Shown: positions 38,691 through 49,585 of the stretch, one piece after another
Numbering within the stretch: position 1 is the first letter of the stretch
Layout: every line of letters starts with the position of its first letter
Source: Brasenia schreberi
Lineage: Eukaryota; Streptophyta; Magnoliopsida; Nymphaeales; Cabombaceae
Assembly: GCA_036023115.1 (NCBI GenBank)
Contig: JAYKKT010000040.1
Coordinates: 5,553,001-5,617,000, forward strand
Reading direction: 5' to 3'
DNA: 64,000 nt
Program-made: the position numbers and the translations under genes
Notes under the pieces: model-generated
The model's database searches: none
Seen by the model: only the letters and a program-made list of their open reading frames with translations
What the model was told of the DNA's origin: nothing

Positions 38691-39900
38691 AAATATATAA
38701 ATCCTCTACTTGTTGTCACTATTAAATCATTAAAAATGACTTCTATAATCTTTATTTTTGAATTGGCACAAAAATTAAATAGCTTAAATTTTTAAACATG
38801 AAAAAGAAGACTTTCATTGACCTTAACTTTAGAGGGAGTTTATTATGTATTTAAGGAAATAATTTTACCCCCTATTCCAATTGCAACAAATGAAGAGAAA
38901 GACAAATATAAGATATTTGTAATGGATCTAGGACTATAATGTTAACCTAAATAGAAAATGACTTGATAAAGGTTTTTAAAAAGTTTGAGACTGCTAAAGA
39001 ATTATTTGATTCTTTGACTACAAAATATTATGCTACAACTAAATTGCATGTCCAACTACTCATTCAAAAATATAATTCTTATAAAATTAAAGAAGGTGAT
39101 AATGTAATTGAATATATTAATCAAATGATGGTAATCACTAGGGACTTAGCTGTAGCAAAATCAGTCATCCTTGAACCAATTTAGATATCTACAATTCTGA
39201 ACAATCTTCCCCTTCCTGAAACATCGTAATCACAACACTTAGACTTTGACCAAATTTTACTCTTACTGAACTCCCATTAAAACTAACAATTAAATAAGAA
39301 CATATGAATAAAAAGAAAAAGAAAAGATTGATAGTTGCTCAAGATAATTTAGGGTCAAGCTTAAAAAACAACCAAAATAAGAAAACACCAAATAAGAGAT
39401 TTGGTAAGAATAACAACAAGTAGGTTGTGATCAAATTTTTAAGAAATCAAAGGAATCCGCTTTTTGAATAAAGTGGTTCAATTGTAGCAAAATAGGACAC
39501 TAAAAACAAGACTACAACAATAAGAAGAACAATAGTGAGAACAACCAACAACATGACCCAACAAAGAAGCAGGACATAATCTACATCATTTCTGAGTAAA
39601 CACATAGATCGCCCGGTGACCGGTTGGTAGATCAACTTTGGAGTGACTCAATATATCTCAAAGAGTAAAGAGGGAGTGATAGATATAAAAGAATACAAAC
39701 TTAACGAGCATCGGGTTTATATGAGCAATAATACTTTTTTTGATGTTCTTGGGGTTGTGTCCTTTAGAGTCTTTGTACAAGGCACACTAATTATACTTAC
39801 TAATGTATTAATTGTGCCCACTATTAGGCGTAATCTTATATCAATCCTTGTCTTTAGTAAAGAAAGGATTTGATGTCTGGTTTATCTCGAACAAAGTTAC

Positions 39901-42900
39901 TACAACAACAACAACAACAACTAAGCCTTTTCCCATACTAGACTGGGTCAGCTACATGGATTCTTTGTTTCCACACATCCCTATCGTGTGCCATGTTAGC
40001 AGTTAACTCCCAATAAGCTAGATCATTCTTTATTGTTTCTTTCCAACACTTTTGTGGTCGTCCTCTACCTCTTTTAATACTTTCCAAATTTAGTTTTTCT
40101 AACCTTCTTATAGGTTCTTCTTTTGATCTTCTTTCTATATGTCCAAACCATCTTAAACGATGTTCTCTCATTTTATCCTCTATTGGTGCCACTCCTAATT
40201 TGTTTCTAATAACCTCATTATGTATACGGTCTTTTCTTGTATGACCACTCATCCATCTCAACATCTTCATTTCTGTCAGAGACATCTTTTGTACATGTTG
40301 ATGATTAACTGCCCAACACTCATAACCATAAAACATGGCAACCCTAATTATTGCTCTATAATATTTACCTTTTAATTTTAATGGTATCTTCTTATCACAA
40401 AGAATACCTTATGCTCCTCTCCATTTTACATCTCCATCAATTCTTCCATCACTCTTAAAAATTGACCCTAGGTATTTAAAACTTTCCTTTTGGGGAATGC
40501 AATATGTGTCAAATTTAATTTCTATGTCTTCTGAAGTAACCAAATGATCAAACTTACATTCCATATATTCTGTCTTTGTTCTACTAAGTCGGAGGCCTTT
40601 GCTTTCTAATGTTTCTCTCCATAGTTCCAATTTTCTATTAACTTTTTCCTTAGACTCTTCCACTAATACAATGTCATCTGCAAATAACATACACCAAGGT
40701 ACTTCATCTTAAATATGTTTTGTTAACTCATCCATCACCATTATAAATAAGTATGGACTTAAAGTTGATCCTTGATGTAACCCAATATTAACTTCAAAGA
40801 AGTCTCTCATTCCTTCATGAGTCCTCACACATGTTTTTGCACCATCATACATGTCTCTTGTAAGGTTAATATATGTCAATGGGATACCTTTTTTTTCTAA
40901 AGTTCTCCAAAGAACCTCCCTCGGTACCTTATCATAAGCTTTTTCTAGATCAATAAATATCATGTTAAGATCTTTCTTTTTTGCTCTAAAATGTTTCATA
41001 AGACGTCTCAAAAGGTGAATCGCTTCAATAGTAGATTTACCTGGCATAAATCCAAATTGGTTCTCTGTTATACTTGATACTTGTTTTAACCTACGTTCGA
41101 TAATTCTTTCCCATAATTTCATAGTATGACTCATTAACTTGATACCTCGATAATTCGCACAATTTTGAATGTCTCCCTTGTTCTTATATACGGGTATAAG
41201 TGTACTTGCTCTCCATTCCTCGAGCATCTTTTGGTTTTTCCATATTTCATTAAATAGTCTTGTGAGCCAAGTGATTCCTATTTCTCCTAGTATTTTCCAA
41301 ACTTCTATAGGAATATTATCTGGTCCTACCGATTTACCACTCTTCATATGTTTAAGAGCCTCTTTGACTTCATTCTTTTGAATACGTCGGTAGAAATTGT
41401 GGTTTATATACTTTTCTGACTCGACTAAATCTCCTAAACTAATACTAACATCTTTATTTTCATTAAAAAGATTATAAAAATAAATTTTCCATCTATTTCT
41501 TATATCATCATTTGCCACTAGAATTTTTTCATCCTCGTCTTTTATGCATCTAACATAATTAAGATCTTTAGTTTTCTTATCTCTAGCCCTAGCTATCCTA
41601 AAAATATCTCTTTCACCCTCTTTTGAGTTGAGTTTTTTATATAAGTCCTCCCAAATCTTAGCTTTTGCTTCACTAACGGCCTTTTTTGCTTCCTTCTTTG
41701 CTTTCTTATAAGCTTCTAAAGTTTCACTAGTTTTCTTAGCATAATGTAATTTGTAACATGCCCTCTTTGCCTTAATTTTATTTTGTATTACTTCACTCCA
41801 CCACCAAGCTTCTTTTTGTGCCGGTACACCTCCCTTAGATACCCCTAACACATCTTTCGCCACTTTCCTAATATGTATAGCCATATTGTTCCACATATCA
41901 GAGGGTGTGCCAACATAATTCCAAACATCTTCTTGAAGGACTTTTTGTTTAAATATATCTTCTTTCTCGCTTTTGAGGTTCCACCATTTAGTCCGAATAG
42001 CTCGATGCACTCTTTTCTTCTTTGTCCATTTTTTTATTTATAAATTCATAACTAAAAGTCGATGTTGGGTGGTTAAGCTTTCTACTGGAATTACCTTACA
42101 ATCTTTACAACACGCTCTATCTTTTTTTCTACAAATAAAGTAATCAATTTGTGTTTGTGATAAGCCACTCTTATAAGTAATTAAATGTTCATCTCGTTTT
42201 TTGAAGATTGTATTGACTATAAAGAGATCAAATGACATAGCAAAATTTAAAATCTCCCTACCTTCCTCGTTTATATCCCCATAACCAAAGTTTCCATGAA
42301 TCCCTTGATATCCTAATGCCTCTTTACCGACATGTCCATTTAAATCTCCTCCTAAACAAATCATCTCTCTTTGTGGAATCTTTTGAAACACCTTATCTAA
42401 CTCTTCCCAAAAAACTATCTTTATACTATCTTCTAGTCCTACTTGGGGTGCGTAAGCACAAACTATAATCAAAACCTCTACTCCTAACACTAATTTCAAT
42501 GTCATGATTCGGTCACCATATTGTTGTATGTCTACTACACTCTCCTTTAAATCTTTATTTATGATAATACCAACTCCGTTTCGGGTCTTTTCTTTACCTG
42601 AGTACCATAATTTAAAACCTGTATCCTCTATCTCCTTTGCTTTTTCTCCAACCCATTTTGTCTCTTGTAAACATAGAATATGAATCTTTCTTCGAATCAT
42701 AGTATCTACCACCTCCATTAGCTTACCCGATAATGTTCCGATATTCCAAGAACCAATACGAATCTTATTATCTAGGACTAGCTTCCTTACCCCCTGCATT
42801 CGTCCATAATCAAAATGCGGAGACCCTCTCTGAAAATTTTTCACTACATTCTGGCGGCAATGTAGCGGGACTAACTTCTTTACCCACACCCATCCATGAT

Positions 42901-43155
42901 GTGGGAACCCTCTCTGCAATTGATTCACTACATTCGGGCGAAAATGTAGTGGCCCTTGCTTACTTCTTATTGCATTCGGGCTCTACCGCACATCGCTAGG
43001 CGGGGACACCCCAAAGCAATGCTCATAATTTTTGTAATCCATGTTGTAGAAATCCGACGAAGTTTTACACTGGCTATCGGAAGCCTAACACAACCCTCCT
43101 CCTTTATTCGGGCTTGGGACCGGCAATGCAAGGGTGATCCCTTACATAGGCGGAG
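39901..43155 (-). mobile_element. RTE-clade LINE, full-length copy
   Basis: About 3.25 kb, the usual length for plant RTE elements. One frame (minus) holds an apurinic endonuclease (42928-42038: SWNIGTL, LQETKW, GGDLNGHVG, QIDYF, HRLLV) and a reverse transcriptase (42010 to about 40409: [32 protein letters not shown]). A C-terminal region with [16 protein letters not shown] ends at 39938. There is no RNase H. Stop codons break the frame at 42038, at about 40710 (HI*DEV) and at about 40410 (WRGA*GIL), and nine codons are missing near 40430 compared with the copy at 57262. The 3' end is (TTG)n. Target duplications of about 21 bp (tttatctcgaacaaagttac core at 39881-39900 and 43156-43175) flank it, inside the copia relic. 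Confidence 0.93.
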
Positions 43156-44529
43156 TTTATCTCGAACAAAGTTACTATAGGAAAATATTATATGATTACT
43201 TTTTAGGTTTATTTGGTGTTGAACATGATCTATTTAAACTCAATATAAATGAAAATAAAAGTTCTTATTCTACTTAAATTGATTGAGAAAAACAAAGTCT
43301 CAAAATTGATAGATTTGTCAAAAGAAAGAAAAGTCATCAACTGTAAATGGGTTCTGAAAAAAAATATATATAAAGTTGATGGAACTATCGACATATTTAA
43401 GGCAAGGTTGGTTATAAAGAAATTCTCGCAAAAGGAGGGGATACATTATGTTAAGATATATTCTCTTGTTGAGAAATTTGCATTTATTAGTTAGATATGA
43501 AGACTACTTTTTTAAATGAAGTTTTAGAAAAAAATCATCTATATGCAATAACTAGAATGGTATGTGTTAATGACCAGGAAGATAAAGTGTATAGATTGAC
43601 AAAATCCCTATATGACCTTAAATAGTCACCTCGTCAATGTATTTGACTTTTCAAAATGTCATAATTAAACTTGTGTTTATGGATAATGAATTTGACCATT
43701 ATGTATATGTTTGGAACAATAAGAGTTACCTTGTCATTCTATCTATATATGTAGATGATATATTGTTGACTATGAATGACAATGACATGATTATCAGGTG
43801 AGTGCAAGCCTGCATCTACATTCGTTGCAAAAGGAGTCAAATTAAGTAAAGTTCATTGTTCCGGTAAAAGAGAGAATAAGCCTAATGTTCCTTATACATA
43901 AGTTGTGGGTAGCATGATATATGCGATGCTGACTTGATATCAATTTTATTGTTAGTCTTTTGAGTAGATATTAAAATTATCCTAGATAACAATATTGGAT
44001 AGCCGTGAAAATAATTATAAGATATCTTAAAGGAAAAAAGACTTGAACCTGTGTTTTGAAGCAAATGAACTGAAAGTGGTAGGATACTAAGATGCTGACT
44101 TTGTAGGGAGCAAAGATGACAACAAATCAACCTCTAGTCAAATATTTTTATTTGGAGGTGTTGTTGTTTTTTGAGCTTGTGAGAAACATGATTGTGTAGC
44201 ATTGCATACAAAAGAAGCTGAGTATGTTGCTTACAGTATGACTGCTAAAAGTGTCGTTTGGATAAGTTGCTTCATAAGTGATATGAAGCTGAACATAGTC
44301 AACGAGTCAGTTGTCATTTATTGTAACAACAATGTATCAATTATTCTTATTATGAGTAGAGTTGATAGCTCAAGAAGCAAACATATAATGGTTAAATATC
44401 ACTACGTTCATGGTATTGTCAAAAGAAATGAAATAACTATATCCAATATGTCAACTGCTCATATGTTAGCTAACTCCTTGACAAAAGACATCTAAGAAGA
44501 ACTTTTTACTAAACATGTGACTCACATGG

Positions 44530-45140
44530 GTTTAAGATATGCTTAGAGTATAAGTATATAAATATACTTTGTTGATTGTTATGTAAGTAAAACATATTGA
44601 TTATGGAAAAACTATATAATAGGTAAAAGTTGCAATTTACTTACAACTAGATAAATGATACAACTTAAGAAAACCCTAAAATAATGTAAATTAAAACCAA
44701 TGTATCATAGATTGGTTCAAGTGGACAAATGAGAGATGTAAGTTGTTGGTGGCCACTATCGTCCCAATAACAACCATGAAATGAGAGAAGAAGCGTCATC
44801 TTTCCGGATTTCATGGGCTGCCTTTTTTTATAAAAGATAAAATTTATAAAAAAATTATTTGCCTTTTTAAAAAAGTGACAAGGATATCTGGATAAACATA
44901 AAATTACTTTAACACCAAGCCCAAACAAAAAAAAAGTCCGAAGAGAAAAAGTAAGTATTTAAACAATGAAAAACAAAAAAATAAAAAAAGATCTCCTTAA
45001 TAAAACCCTAACCGAGTTCCTCCCCCGTGTGTTTTTGTTCTTCTTCCTCTTCCTTGCAGGGACACTCCTTCCACATTATTCACACAGCTATCAAGGACCG
45101 TCGAGTTATAGTGGAAGCATCTCGGCCCTTCCGCTTCCAC
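44530..45140 (+). repeat. Right arm: 3' internal end plus LTR
   Basis: It follows the RNase H end. The purine tract (aatgagaga) at 44728-44736 precedes the LTR start tgtaagttgttggtgg at 44737. The outer limit near 45140 is set by where similarity with the left arm stops and polygalacturonase coding (MPSELIYIRRL) resumes. Confidence 0.82.
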
Positions 45141-46199
45141 ATGCCAAGTGAGCTCATCTACATCCGGAGGCTCACAAGTGCTGTAATTGCTCTCGGCAGC
45201 GAAATGTCCCGCGGCATTAAGAAGTACATGCAGAAGACATGACAGTCATCGACTCCGAGACGAGGGTCAGGATCAAGACTGCACCGGGTCGAGGAGGGTT
45301 CGTCAAGGGAATCTATGTCAGAGGAATGACGATGCAAACTATGAAGTGGGTTTTTGGTATGACAGAGGCTTATGGTTCACACCCAGATGGAAATTTTGAT
45401 CCAAATGCACTTCCGGTCGTCTATGGGATCAGTTACAGCAACATGGTGGCATACAATGTTACAGTTGCTGGGAGGCTGGACGGTATCCCGGCGGCACCGT
45501 TCACCGGAATATGCATTTCTAATGTCACCATTAACATGGCCTATGCCACGAAGCACCCGGCATGGAACTGCAGCAATATACAAGGTGTTTCTAATGGTGT
45601 GGTGACACAAACATGTGAATTGCTCTCTAGTGAGCAACGCACTGGGTATGAGAATGGTGATTGCCCTTTCCCTCGGGTGAGTGATCATCCTGTGGAAGAG
45701 ATAGAGTTTAAGGACTGCACTTACAGCAGCAATCATCTGTGATATGTATACTTTTGTGCTGTCTTATCATTTCCAGTATTGAATATATGCCTTGAAAGGC
45801 ATTATTTCTTTGCTCTCTGTCTTTCATTTGTGGGTTTTATTACATTCAAGAAGATGAGATCAGTATTTTCACGTTGAATCAGGCTAGGAGCTTCTGTATT
45901 TTGGTATAATGGGGATACTGAAACCAGATTCACACCCCTGCGTATTGAAGTCATGACCATAATCTTGTGAGTCGAACATGTAGACAGGTGAGCTATTGCT
46001 CATTGTGCCAATCTGAGAACCCTCTTGTATACCCTAAGAGGGCCTTTATATGCTAGACAGAAATCTGATACAGAAAACATGTGAATTCTGAAATATCACG
46101 CCGACAAGCTCTGCTGGTCATATGGACTTAACTTGAAAACTCACTTCAGATGAGTTCATTCATGTTTGATCCGGTGAAAATCATTTAGTTGCGAAAGGT

Positions 46200-46375
46200 A
46201 ACAACTAAACCTTTTTCCCATGTCATCTACATGGATTCTTTGTTTGTTTTCATAGAACTCGATCATGTATTATATTAATATTTAACTCAACATAGATCAA
46301 TTTTTATTGTTTTCTTTCAACACTTTTGTGCTCTTCCTTTTCCTCTTTTAACATTTTCACATTCTACATTTTCTT
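46200..46375 (-). mobile_element. RTE-clade LINE, decayed 3' fragment
   Basis: On the plus strand it reads aacaactaaacctttttccc, then catctacatggattctttgt and cacttttgtgctcttcc, the same order as the 3' end of the full-length RTE copy at 39901 but with many changes and deletions. It is the oldest RTE copy in the window. The CAA run is almost gone and no target duplication can be recognised. Confidence 0.75.
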
Positions 46376-47817
46376 TTAACAACTACTAACATTCTCACTT
46401 TAGATTGCATTAATTTTATACATAATATCATGGAAAAATTAATCTTAATTATTTAAAACTTTATTTATGAAAAACATTTAGTTGTGAAACCAATGATTAA
46501 AATTTAGAAATGAAAAGAGTAAGAGATGCATGACAGGAAAAATACGAACTCAATGTTGCCCGTTACTGAAAAATAGCTGTGATGTGGTGACTTGGTTCAG
46601 TTCTCTCTCTCTTTATATATATATACATCTATATATAATTGTATGTATGTATACGTCTGTTGTTTGTGTGTGTACAGACAACACAGGTACAAAACAAGCC
46701 AGATATACACGTATAGGTATATAGATATAATTCTTTCTCTGTTCACAGAACATGTGCTACATAAACTTTTGGGAGAATGGGAACAGAACAGAAAAGTCGC
46801 ATCTAGGCTTGTTCATATCCCAGCTAAGACAACAAGCTCTGGTTCCGGGTGCAGTTTCAGGCTTGTTCAAGTTGAGCTCAGTCAAGCTTATTCAAGGTTT
46901 AAGCTGTGCTCAAGCTGTAATTGTAGATCGACAACATGCTTATGTTAAAGTTAAATCTTCAAGTAAGGCAATGACAAAGTTTGAGCGGTTCACCTATACA
47001 TACGTACTAACACAATCTACCGTTACTTAAACTCAACATAATCAACTTTACCTATCAAAAATTGAATCATCCCCATCTTTGACATGCTCACTCATACTCA
47101 TTTTATTGCTTTTCGGTGGCGTGAGTATAATTTAAATTTTTCTTGAGTTTTAAAAAAAGACAAAGAATAATATTATTAAATTCATTCCCTCGAAAAACAA
47201 TAGTTGAATACAAATGAGCAACATCACTTATGAGCAGATACCTAAATACTAACACAAACTAGCATTACTTACTCTGGTTTATTCACTATCATGACTGAAC
47301 CCAGATAAGCTGATAACCATTTGGCCCATCTCCAGCCTTCTTATACACAGTATGAGCTCTAAGCTCGGTCAACATATGATGATGATGAGTCGAAGCTTGA
47401 AGACCAAGATCAAGATCACTATTACCTCAGTGCATTAATCCGTTAAGTGAACCTAATCGAATGGCCTAAGTCATGTACCGGGTAGAAAGCTTATATGTCA
47501 AGGTCACCGGTCATGACACTTGCAGAAAACATGCATATACTGGCGAGCTTCCGATCATCTTAAAATGGCTAAAACCTTTATTCAGAAGATGATCAGCACT
47601 GGGTGGAACTTATAGGTGACCCTCGTTCTTTCATTCACAAGAAGGTGAACCATATAAAAGCTAGTGAATTCTTTCGTGCTTAATTCAGCATCTCAATCGT
47701 ATGATTCATACATTTCCATCGCTTCAATCACCAGCCATCGCTTTTCACCACTTTCTATTACTCTACTTTCAAAAGATATCTCACCAGTCAAAACTGTTGT
47801 TACTATTAAACCCATCT

Positions 47818-47818
47818 T

Positions 47819-47862
<44 letters not shown>
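47818..47862 (+). repeat. (CATA)n(TA)n microsatellite
   Basis: Six CATA-type units followed by about ten TA units. Confidence 0.9.
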
Positions 47863-47864
<2 letters not shown>

Positions 47865-48400
47865 ATTTGATGGTGATAATCACAGTTTTAATATATAAAA
47901 GATAATTTTAATAAATGAAAGAGTAGTAAAAGGTGATGGAGAAGTGAATAGTCGATGGTTGAAGTGGTGAAACCATTAGAATTGAGCACGGACACCACTG
48001 TCTCAAAGCTCGCTCTCAAAGGAGGCATAATCCATTTGCTAGTTGTCTCGACGACGAGAGCTCACGAGATTGATATCCGAGTATGTATCTAATAAGGTCA
48101 ATGAATCCATCATCTCCATCTCAATATCTCTTCACTTGGGGCTCAAGGTGATCAACCAGCGCGCACCGCCGGTAACTCCATTTATTGGTGGGTTTTTGTA
48201 TTGGCTTTTCCTTTTATTCTTCTTCCTACGAGTGGAGGTGGCTTTCAGTTTTCAGTTGTAGACAATGAGGCCCCGTTATTAGCAATTAATGAATAATAGT
48301 TTCAGTTATTAGAAATGCACCATCTCTTAGGTGGCTACCGTAAATTGCCAAAGATTAAAGGTCGCTTATGCCGATGTAGTATAAAACCAGCCAGAAATGC

Positions 48401-48468
48401 ACCATCTTTCTCTCTCTCGGACGCCTGTTTCTCTGTAGAACGCGAAGAGGGTTCTCGCTTCTCAGGTA

Positions 48469-48504
<36 letters not shown>

Positions 48505-49585
48505 GTACATCTGTGTGTGTGTGCAATTAGGGTTTGGTCTCTAGCTGATTTGCGTATGATAGGGAAAAGATTCATGTTCCCTAAGAAACGAGCGAGCGAA
48601 CGAAAACCGGTTCGGAGGTTGGATTAGGTTTAGTCTTGATTGGAATCCTGGAAACCAGGTTCCAGGTGGTCATCTGGTCCAGCGACTTCCCGGACAGTCC
48701 CAGCAACCGTGCGTCGCCCGAATACTTCCTGTCCTTCAAATCCAAGATGATTATCCTCCTTTTTCTTTTGGCTAGTTTGCAGATTTTCCGAGGATTATCC
48801 TGCTACAAGCGGTTTCAAATCGGAAACAAGAGTGGTTGTTTGGAGCAAACACCTTTTCCTTGAATTGGCAGCACTATCTGAAAATCGTAAATGACATAAA
48901 CAAGATGCTGAAGCATCGATGATCCAAATAATACTGTTTTGGTGAAACATGGAGACCACCTTTTCATCGCATTTCAGGATCCACACATTGCCTTTAACTT
49001 CTTTATGGGCATCTTTGGTTTGAGTCTGTTCTCGTTTTTTTTTGGTCGTTGGTTTTGAGAGTTGTTTCTAATCAAATACTTGCAGTGAAATGGCCTAAGA
49101 AAAGCTATTATTCCTTAATATACTTGCTTTCATGTGACAACGTTAAACACATGGGCTTCCTGATGGGGGTTTGTTACCAAACAGTCTTGTTAACCGTAAG
49201 ATTCTTGCTGTCATATGCTTTTTTCAGCCATCGATTTTTTTTAACTTGTTCACTAGTTACTCAAAATGTTTCATCAGGCAATGCTATCGTCTTCATGTCT
49301 CATAGACTATAGCTACCATTCAGAGGTTTTCTTCATGTCACAGAAGGCTACAGATTGGCTGCTACTACTAAGCCTTGAATGATTAGAGTTCTTTTCATTA
49401 GAGGAAAGGTTCTACTTTTCCTGTTTGGTATTGTTAAGAGCTAATAACTTTCTTATTCTCCTCACGAAGTTCTGTTGCATCTTGGAACCACGGAAGAGTG
49501 TTCTTTGAAGTGTCACGACTCACATTTATTGTTCACAATGTCCTAATGCATTTTCTTACTATTCCTCCAGTAAAAGAAGTCAAGA
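48401..49585 (+). promoter_or_regulatory. Probable promoter and 5' leader region of CWC15
   Basis: A TC tract (48472-48503) and a G/C-richer stretch (48400-48730) lie about 0.9-1.1 kb upstream of the CWC15 start codon. A pyrimidine-rich stretch ending tcctccag lies 16 bp before the ATG and could be the acceptor of an intron in the 5' UTR. Transcript evidence would be needed to place the start. Confidence 0.45.

Larger units (their letters stand above)
38112..45140 (+). mobile_element. Copia relic with inverted terminal regions
   Basis: The internal coding part reads on the plus strand: gag about 38880-39300 (KKFETAKELFDSL, LLIQKYNSYKIKEG), zinc-knuckle relic near 39470, decayed protease near 39610, then, after a nested LINE (39901-43155), the pre-integrase end, RT from 43290 (KWVLKK, YVDDILLT near 43750) and RNase H to 44530 (MLANSLTKD). 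The integrase domain is missing, as are the 5' LTR, primer site and start of gag. The right end has a purine tract (aatgagaga) followed by an LTR from 44737. The left end (38112-38690) is the reverse complement of that right end, including purine tract and LTR, so the two ends form an inverted repeat of about 580 bp. The gag-pol sequence belongs to a family close to the copia element at 12699. Confidence 0.82.
36322..45742 (+). pseudogene. GH28 polygalacturonase relic split by a retrotransposon
   Basis: Polygalacturonases hydrolyse pectin in the cell wall. Exons 36322-36442 (DISECSLIDPLPSYGRGRD), 37422-37596 (NGTIDGQGESWW), 37864-37934 (motif NTDG), 38016 to about 38108 (motif CGDDCVAIKS, WDEY) and about 45141-45742 (motif RIKT) keep the GH28 order and GT-AG sites, matching the plant subgroup with GSEMS in place of the usual GHG. 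It is dead for several reasons. The exon before DISE, with the signal peptide and SFNLTSH-type motif, is missing. The last exon lacks about four residues between RRLT and SAVIALG. It also shifts frame near 45237, after KKYMQKT, to resume at MTVIDSETRVRIKT. And 7 kb of copia plus LINE sequence interrupts the WDEY/MPSE region. The final frame ends at a TGA at 45740-45742. Confidence 0.9.
45743..48400. other. Intergenic region, RTE remnant and simple repeats
   Basis: It contains the 3' flank of the polygalacturonase, a decayed RTE end (46200-46375), (TA)n near 46615 and a (CATA)n(TA)n block at 47818-47862. The open frames at 46530-46948 and 47664-47870 run through simple repeats and show no domain. 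Confidence 0.5.

Noticed and set aside
48043..48261. Open frame near the CWC15 promoter
   Set aside because: It is short, has no motif, and lies upstream of the likely transcript start.
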